A program made the position numbers and the translations under genes. DNA of 64,000 nucleotides from Thelephora terrestris (Eukaryota; Basidiomycota; Agaricomycetes; Thelephorales; Thelephoraceae), in contig WIUZ02000003.1 in assembly GCA_015956445.1 (NCBI GenBank), forward strand, positions 186,001 to 250,000, in the 5' to 3' direction. Under the pieces are notes generated by a model, which saw only the letters and a list, made by a program, of their open reading frames with translations, was not told the DNA's origin and made no database searches. Each line of letters opens with the position of its first letter. Within the stretch, counting starts at the first letter, position 1. Below are positions 57,897 through 64,000 of the stretch, piece after piece.

Positions 57897-58319
57897 ATGG
57901 GAATGGACCTGGAGGCAAACAGTTTGGGGTGGTGGCAAGGGTGGTCGAAAATGGGGAGTTCAGGAAGCTGTTCCGGGCCCCAATTTATGGAGAGGGAGCA
58001 GCAGCGTCTGGAAACCCTAATGCTCCTCTCAGAAGTCCTTGCGAGTCTCCCTGTGCGGGACATTCTTGCCGCTACTGCTCGTCTGCTTGACACGCCTGTG
58101 ATATGTCGGCAGAAGAAGGTCGTTCTCACGAACTTTGTCCTGGTGAACCTCACACCCGAGGTTGAAGAGAGTCTCCATCAAAGGCTTGCTGCACGAACGA
58201 CAATGAAACCTGGATCTTCCCTTCGAAAGCACAAACGTGAAGAGCCTCAAATAACCCTCTGTCAGGGTTGTGGGCCTGCTTACTGTTTAGGGGACGCTAG
58301 AGGATTAGCGGATGGGTGA
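57897..58319 (+). CDS. Small orphan protein
   Basis: A 140-codon frame starting MGMDLEANSLGWWQGW and including a helix-rich segment (LMLLSEVLASLPVRDILAA, LLDTPVICRQKKVV, NLTPEVEESLHQRL) and a CxxC near the C-terminus (LCQGCGPAYC). The helical middle looks protein-like, but I know no family. Its last 40 bp overlap the end of the minus-strand gene at 58280-58903 tail to tail. Confidence 0.4.
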   Translation: MGMDLEANSLGWWQGWSKMGSSGSCSGPQFMEREQQRLETLMLLSEVLASLPVRDILAATARLLDTPVICRQKKVVLTNFVLVNLTPEVEESLHQRLAARTTMKPGSSLRKHKREEPQITLCQGCGPAYCLGDARGLADG

Positions 58320-58903
58320 GGAGTGTCGAGTCGAACATTGAGGGGAGTTCCAGGAGTGGAGGTAAGGGATGGAGGGATATCAAGAGCGAGTGGAGACTCG
58401 GTTTGATAAGGATGAACGGGTGAGTGGTAGTCTTGGCAGAATTGACTTAGTTGCTGAATGAACGGGTCGAAATCTTGATCGCTGAGGCGTTCAAAGCTTA
58501 CGAGATATTCTAAAACCGAGTAAGGTAGTTCAGTTGGGATTTCCCACCACAAGACGATAATAGCAGGGGAGTGGGTGTGAACGTTAGTGGTGAGGTGGAT
58601 GCGAGGATTAGGAAAGTAGAAGGCTGGACTTATACTGAAGTAGACAGTCGCTAGGACACTCTCAGTAGTGTCTGAGTTCCAAAGGAACTGATGGTCGGCT
58701 CCTAAGAGGAAAGGAGGAGTGGTAACTCCGGAGTCAAGAGCTGCAAAGGGGCGGTAATAAGGGAAATGAGTAAGTAGACCGGCGGTTCGGTTTACTTGAA
58801 GACTTCTGATGAGTTTATACTCCCAGATAGATCTCCTGGCGTCGGGTATGACCGGGCGTTGGATAGGACTGGTAGAGGAGAATGGGTTAGGAGCACTGAA
58901 CAT
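58280..58903 (-). CDS. Orphan protein, intronless
   Basis: A 207-residue frame starting MFSAPNPFSSTSPIQRP, with a strand-rich core (SDTTESVLATVYFSISPAFY, PAIIVLWWEIP) and a Pro/Ser/Thr-rich C-terminus. A TATA box (GGGTATATAAGG, 59051-59060) stands about 150 bp upstream. It is not recognised. With the genes at 49951, 56205 and 59580 it makes a group of orphan genes with strong TATA promoters between a Plavaka element and a Helitron. Confidence 0.5.
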   Translation of the reverse strand: MFSAPNPFSSTSPIQRPVIPDARRSIWEYKLIRSLQVNRTAGLLTHFPYYRPFAALDSGVTTPPFLLGADHQFLWNSDTTESVLATVYFSISPAFYFPNPRIHLTTNVHTHSPAIIVLWWEIPTELPYSVLEYLVSFERLSDQDFDPFIQQLSQFCQDYHSPVHPYQTESPLALDIPPSLTSTPGTPLNVRLDTPHPSANPLASPKQ

Positions 58904-59050
58904 ACACTAGCAGGAGAATTCCTGCTTGAATGAGTCAGAAAGAGGTAAGGCGTGAGGAGAATTCCTCAGCTTACTTTGTTTATTGAGGTTGTGGTAGGAG
59001 AGTACAGAAGAGATTGAGAATGGGGAAAAGAAAGGAGCGAACGCTCTTCC

Positions 59051-59060
59051 TTATATACCC
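59051..59060 (-). promoter_or_regulatory. TATA box of the orphan gene at 58280-58903
   Basis: GGGTATATAA on the minus strand, about 150 bp from the ATG at 58903. Confidence 0.5.
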
Positions 59061-59262
59061 AGTTCTCTACAGGAGTCATAATTCTACAATGAACCAAACA
59101 GGGATCAACATGGTCTGTGCGTAGTTTAGGGTAGGTCGAATGAGTCATGGAAGCGGACCTTAGAACGATGGACAAGGATGACTAAATGCGGGAACAATAG
59201 GGAGAACGAACAGATGGAAGCATTAGAGGATTTCTCGTGTTTTACGGTAGTAATAGAAGCGT

Positions 59263-59382
59263 GATGGGGATTTCTCGTGATCGATGGGGATTTCTCTTGA
59301 TCGATGGGGATTTCTCTGGATCAGTGGTAGCAGTAGAAGCATGATGGGGATTTCCCATGATCGATGGGGATGTCTCCGGGTT
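59263..59382 (+). repeat. 20-bp tandem minisatellite
   Basis: Exact 20-bp period: GATGGGGATTTCTCGTGATC at 59263, 59283 and 59303, an interposed 20-bp unit (AGTGGTAGCAGTAGAAGCAT) at 59323, then diverged copies at 59343 and 59363. The interposed unit resembles the sequence just before the first copy (ACGGTAGTAATAGAAGCGT), so a higher-order repeat exists. Confidence 0.85.
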
Positions 59383-59483
59383 GATGGGATCGCGATTGGG
59401 GTTGAGGGTTCGTTTACCCTAATTAGGACTTTAATGAGTGATGGCTTATTGTTTTCCTTTCTCGGTGTCCTATTGATTCGGAC

Positions 59484-59492
59484 GTATATAAC
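59484..59492 (+). promoter_or_regulatory. TATA box of the orphan gene at 59580
   Basis: GTATATAAC about 90 bp upstream of the ATG at 59580. Confidence 0.5.
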
Positions 59493-59579
59493 TCAGTGCG
59501 AGCATTGGTCTTTTCCTCCCATCGTCTCTTTTCCACTCCCACCAACTATAACAACTCCTCTCCCACATACTTTACTACT

Positions 59580-60308
59580 ATGTCTGCCTTCGCTGCCAAC
59601 AACGCTCTGCTCAACGCTGCCGCCACCCCTTTCGACTTCACCCCTTCCTTCAAGACGGACGCTCCCCTCAACGTGGAGCAACATTTATATGACTCCCCCG
59701 CCAATATCGCTCACGATAACGAGGTCGCCATCAACTTCTTGACTGCCCACAACGCCCCTGCCGAGTTTTGGGAACAAGCGGGATACGAAGATCCTAACAG
59801 GACTAGGCGATGGGCCCCTGGAGTTACTCCTTTGCAAGACGCGATGGAGCGTGAGAGGGAGGACAGGATTTTAAAGTTGGAGAAGAGGATGGACGTCATG
59901 TACGTGGTCGTTAACAGTCTTAACGATGACTTCTCTCACTTTGCCTTGAAACATTGGAAACCCTTCCAGGAATCTCTCCTCAGGTACTTCGGTCACAGGT
60001 GCCACGGAGCATACTGCACCGATGCAGCTCCTCACTCCCCCATCGTCCCTCCGCCACCTTCACGATCAGGGAGTTCCTCTTCCTCAGTCCCCTCCTTGGA
60101 GTCCTGTTCCGAAGCGTCAGATGGTGGAGAGGACCCAGAAGAAAAGTCGCAAGAGTCCGATGACTCGTACTGGACAATGTTGTCGTCCCTCCGACAAGTC
60201 ACGACAGGTTCGGATGAAGTTGAAGGTAGAGGTAGCGGGTCTCCAGGACCGTTATGGGTTCGCATTAGTGAGCGCGGCGTTGACGGACGTGAAGCAGGAG
60301 ATGCATGA
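59580..60308 (+). CDS. Orphan protein with Ser/acidic C-terminal half
   Basis: A 242-residue frame starting MSAFAANNALLNAAATPFDF; the frame is open further upstream, but the TATA box at 59484 and the TTTACTACTATG context favour this Met. The N-terminal half has WAPGVTPLQDAMERERED and a short coiled coil (RILKLEKRMDVMYVVVNSL). The C-terminal half is Ser-, Pro- and Asp/Glu-rich and probably disordered. Domain unknown. It is preceded by a 20-bp minisatellite and followed within 260 bp by the Helitron reading frame. Confidence 0.5.
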   Translation: MSAFAANNALLNAAATPFDFTPSFKTDAPLNVEQHLYDSPANIAHDNEVAINFLTAHNAPAEFWEQAGYEDPNRTRRWAPGVTPLQDAMEREREDRILKLEKRMDVMYVVVNSLNDDFSHFALKHWKPFQESLLRYFGHRCHGAYCTDAAPHSPIVPPPPSRSGSSSSSVPSLESCSEASDGGEDPEEKSQESDDSYWTMLSSLRQVTTGSDEVEGRGSGSPGPLWVRISERGVDGREAGDA

Positions 60309-60560
60309 TAGTCTGTTTCATGATGTGTTGGGATGCAGGGAGTGCTGGCAGGATCCGGTAACGCGAGTATACTCGTACTGTCCTCAGAGCGTACATAACC
60401 CTCACCACTTCGCTCATCGTTGTCTGTTTGCTCAGGACTGTGCTTGTGACGTGGACCCTTTTGTTCTTGTTTAAGTTTGTAGTTCTTATTAGCCGCCTTT
60501 GTACTTTTATTACTGTGAATAAGACCAATGTCTTGAATTATCTGTGTGATTTTAGACACT

Positions 60561-63500
60561 ATGTCACGCGTTTGTGACACCCTCACTAGGAAACAGATCC
60601 GGTCGGACGCCAATGAGCCAATTGACGATGGGTACTTCCTGGAGCTCCCCTCAGAAACCACCCTCAAGACTTGCTATCGCCAGTTTTATGGAGCGACATC
60701 CAACGCGGCCCTAGAGCATGTCACCTGTGCTGTGTGCGCACGGGAGAGGGGCCGTAAGCTTGACAGTATCTTGGAGTTCAGCCTAAATGATATCCCATCG
60801 CCCACACGTTTGGTCCCGGATCAGCCGCACCATGACCATACCCTCTTTGGGGGAATGCTCCTTGCGCCGGAGGGCGTTATCCGCCGGCAGGGAAGGTTAA
60901 TCGCGCAAATCTGTCGTGATTGCATAGGCGATTTGAAAAGGTCTCGACTCTTCCCCCAAAGTTTTCGCTGGCAAACGGCCTATGGATTGGGGCGGTGCCT
61001 ATCGAACTGAGCTCACTGACGTTCCCGGAACAGCTTCTGATTGCTCACCTATACCCACGGGTGTATGTTTTCAAACTGTTTCCAAAGTCAGGTGGCGGCT
61101 CAACAGACGGGTTGCAGCGTGGCATGCGCGGCAATGTCAGCACATACGAGCTCAATGTTGATGCCATGGCGGTGATGGTCGAAGGTCGATTGATGCCCCG
61201 TCCTCCAACTGTTCTCTCCTCCTTGATCGCAATTACGTATATTGGCATTGGCCGAATCCCCAAAAACTGGATCCACTCAACCTTCCGAGTTCGTTGCCAC
61301 CATGTTTCCAGGGCTCTTGAATGGCTGAAAGTTCACAATCCCAAGTATTATGGGAACATTGTCATCAGCCAACGCCAACTTGACCAACTCCCTGAGGATG
61401 ACATCCCGGATGAAATCCTTGGCGTTATCCACCAGTCGAACAACGTGGGCTTGATTGACCAGGAGTCTTCTGGTTATGTACGGACCGATGATATAGGTTC
61501 GTCGTCTAAATCATACAACTTAGAACAGGGGGATCTCAACCAAGCTCTGACAGGAGATAAGCCAGAGAGCGCTCCAGATGATACCAGTTCAGGCTCACCC
61601 TCCCATGCTGAAGGTGTGCGCAATCTCTCCACGCTTGACCGCTCATGTCACATTATTGAACTCAACCTAGATGAACCTTCTGCAGACGTCATCCCCCTCC
61701 AGATATCTGGATCGGTTGATTGTGACGTCTCTAACGTTACGGCTAATGAATTAATGAAGTGGGGACTTACAAACCTATGGAAAGACGGTCGTGAAGGCGG
61801 GTACGCCGTGCGCCACAGTCGGCAACCTGTTTCGGATTTCCCTCCCCGAGGTACCGGAGATACTGGATGCCCAGCAGATCAACCAAACTTCTTCGAGAAG
61901 GCGTTCCCATGTCTTTATCCCTATGGCCGAGGAGGTCTCGAGAGCAAATGGCCCGTCCCCCTCGATTTTTCCGAGCATATTCGATGGTCACTTCAGTACT
62001 CTGATCGCCAGTTTCGCAAAGACGAGACATTCCCTTTTATCACCTTTGGCATCTCTCAACGGCGACAGGCTCTTACTTCTTCCCGGATTCAAATGAAACG
62101 TCACACCTTTGAACGGGAGGCTCACATGGTTGCCGCTATTACTGCAGAGAAGCTAGAGAAGGCAAAGGCAGAGGAGGAGAGGGGTGTCCCGATATCAGAC
62201 GAGACGGTACGAACACTCAAGCGACACGTCTACACAACAGCGGCCTGGGTATCTGGCACGGATCAGTCGCGATACCGGCTACGAAGCCAAATCTGGTCAA
62301 CTTCGACAGTCTTAGGTCCACCCTCCCTCTGGATCACAATCAATCCTTCCGATCTCCATGATCCAATCGCTCAGGTCTTTGCTGGAGAGGAGATTGATAT
62401 GGACAAATTCATGGCTACCCTAGGGCCTGACAAAGCAAAGAGAGCAAAAAACATCGCCGACAATCCATACACAGCAGCCAAGTTTTTCCATTTCATGATT
62501 TCAACCATCTTGGAGACGCTGTTTCAGGTCAAAGTCACCCCTGCACAAGTGAAAAGTGGGATGGGGGTTTTCGGGCGGGTTGCAGCATATTTTGGCACCG
62601 TCGAATCACAAGGCCGGGGGACACTCCATCTACACCTCCTAGTCTGGCTGAAGCACGTGCCATCTCCAGAGGAGATTGCGGCCCTCCTTAAAACCGACGC
62701 CTTTCACAATCGTGTCCTCGCTTACATCCGCGCAAATTTGCGGGCCTATCTTCCGGGCCTAGAGTCCGCCGAGTCTATTGCGGCACTCCCCCATAATAAT
62801 AAAGTCTCCTATACCCGACCCCCAAACCCTGATTCTGACGGTTACGATGGTGAGCTACAGCGCTCAGAGCTGGCGTTGGCTCGGATGGAACAGGTCCACG
62901 CATGCAAGCCCCGACGCTGTCTTGTTTACGATCGACACAACCAACTGGTTTGCAAGCGCCGAGCCCCCTTTCAGATCTCAGAGGATGCCTTTGTCACTGA
63001 CACCGGCTTGTGTGGGCCAAAGCGATTGTATGGCTACGTAAATTCATGGGTACCCTCTATTCTCATCAACGTGCGGTGCAACAACGACGGCAAATTTTTG
63101 ACAAGTGGCGCGGATACCAAAAATATCACCTTCTATGTCACTTCCTACACTGCCAAGAAGCAAGGCAAAAATTACAATGTCTCTGCCGTTATGGCCAAGG
63201 GTTACGCATACCACCTCGATCACCCCAAACCCGAGTATGTTGACAGCGTTCGTGATCAACAGCGCCTCCTCTTATTCCGTCTCGTTCACTCTATCAATCG
63301 AGAGCAAGAACTTGCTGCACCAATGGTCATCTCGTATCTGATGGGGTGGGGTGATGTTTATCGGTCCCACACCTACTTGCCGATATACTGGAGTTCCTTT
63401 ACAAGTGCCTTGTATACAGCATTTCCTGAGCTTTTGAGGCGTGCGCAGTAAGTACTTTCACTGCATTGTCATGTGACTCGTTGACTCAATTTCCCTATCA

Positions 63501-64000
63501 GATCTTCCATTGCTTCTCCTCCAAACACGGTCACAAGCATTTCAAATCCCCCCGAAGGCGAAAATGAGGGTCTGAAGGTATGCTGACTCAATTACCTCAC
63601 AAACTCTACTTTGACCAGGCTAACGACGCTCAGGCTGATGATGTGATCACATTGGACATTTCCAGTTCGGGACAACTGATAATTAAGTCCCAAGTTGTTG
63701 ACTATCAACACCGTGGGGTTGAATTGGAGGGCTACAGCGTGCTCGATTTTTTTGTGGAAACATATGAAACAGACATAACAAAGGCCGATCACGAAGCAGA
63801 CCTGGTTGAAGAAGATGCCCACCATGGACCTGGACGACCATGCAACACTCACGTACGGTACCTGACAAGCCACCCTAAGTCAGGGAGTGTCCACCGAGTA
63901 ATTTGCTCTCCAGGTCACCACAAGCTCCCCAATTTTCTTGGCAGGTGGTTTCCACGGAAGGATGACGAGGAAATTTATGATTTCTATTGTGTGTCCATGC
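60561..64000 (+). mobile_element. Helitron Rep/helicase gene, 5' part (continues past the window)
   Basis: It starts MSRVCDTLTRKQIRSDANEP. A Cys-rich segment (CAVCARERG, ICRDCIGDLKR) is followed by the DUF6570-type block (LANGLWIGAVPIEL, LTFPEQLLIAHLYPRVYVF). The Helitron-like N-terminal domain comes next (FFEKAFPCLYPYGRGG), then the Rep HUH motif (GRGTLHLHLLVWL) and the two-tyrosine motif (FYVTSYTAKKQGK). Introns follow the first long exon at 63448 and 63578, and the last exon reads PGHHKLPNFLGRWFPRKDD to the window edge; the Pif1-type helicase should follow outside. Near 60950 the frame moves: a CCCCC run needs one more C for a continuous protein, so this copy has a frameshift or the run was miscounted. 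Function: rolling-circle transposition. Confidence 0.85.

Noticed and set aside
60920-60965. Programmed -1 frameshift in the Helitron gene
   Set aside because: The site is a simple C run without a canonical slippery heptamer; a single-base loss explains it better.
1-64000. tRNA or rRNA genes
   Set aside because: I saw no convincing cloverleaf or rRNA segment while reading; a covariance-model scan would be needed to exclude them.

Overview
This window comes from a eukaryote, almost certainly a mushroom-forming basidiomycete (Agaricomycetes). Genes are cut by many short (about 45-65 nt) GT-AG introns. The gene families are typical of that group: lineage-expanded F-box proteins, TKL-like kinases, an X325/Bim1-like copper protein, Ctr, Plavaka transposase, Helitron and a DUF6532-like protein. 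All gene models below were assembled by eye from frames, splice sites and comparison between copies inside the window; family names come from memory of the families, not from a search.

Layout. 1-8.9 kb: a broken F-box/beta-propeller-type gene, an intact F-box gene (family A) and, divergently, a complete SHPRH-like SNF2 helicase with an embedded RING finger. 9.0-15.1 kb: a tandem duplication carrying two pseudokinase genes with a C-terminal C2-like region. 15.3-17.5 kb: a two-gene copper-acquisition pair, a GPI-anchored Bim1/X325-like copper protein and a Ctr copper transporter. 18.2-25.9 kb: two duplicated, apparently catalytically competent kinase genes. 26.5-32.3 kb: two F-box genes of a second family (B) flanking a BAHD-like acyltransferase. 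32.7-42 kb: an inverted copy of the left end (truncated helicase, F-box A with one nonsense codon, F-box/propeller gene) followed by a run of further family A genes and relics. 43.6-44.9 kb: a secreted IFI6/IFI27-like protein. 45-64 kb: a transposon-rich block with a well-preserved Plavaka transposase, an 840-bp palindromic CACTA-like MITE sitting inside a coding exon, a DUF6532-like gene with an in-frame stop, four TATA-box orphan genes, and the 5' part of a Helitron Rep/helicase that runs off the right edge.

The main structural message is birth and death of gene families. The ends of the 1-36.5 kb interval are arms of one inverted duplication about 3.8 kb or longer, and the arms have decayed reciprocally: each arm keeps what the other has lost. 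Single-copy functional units stand between these duplicates. The Bim1-like/Ctr pair is the one place where neighbouring genes clearly suggest a joint biochemical job (copper import).
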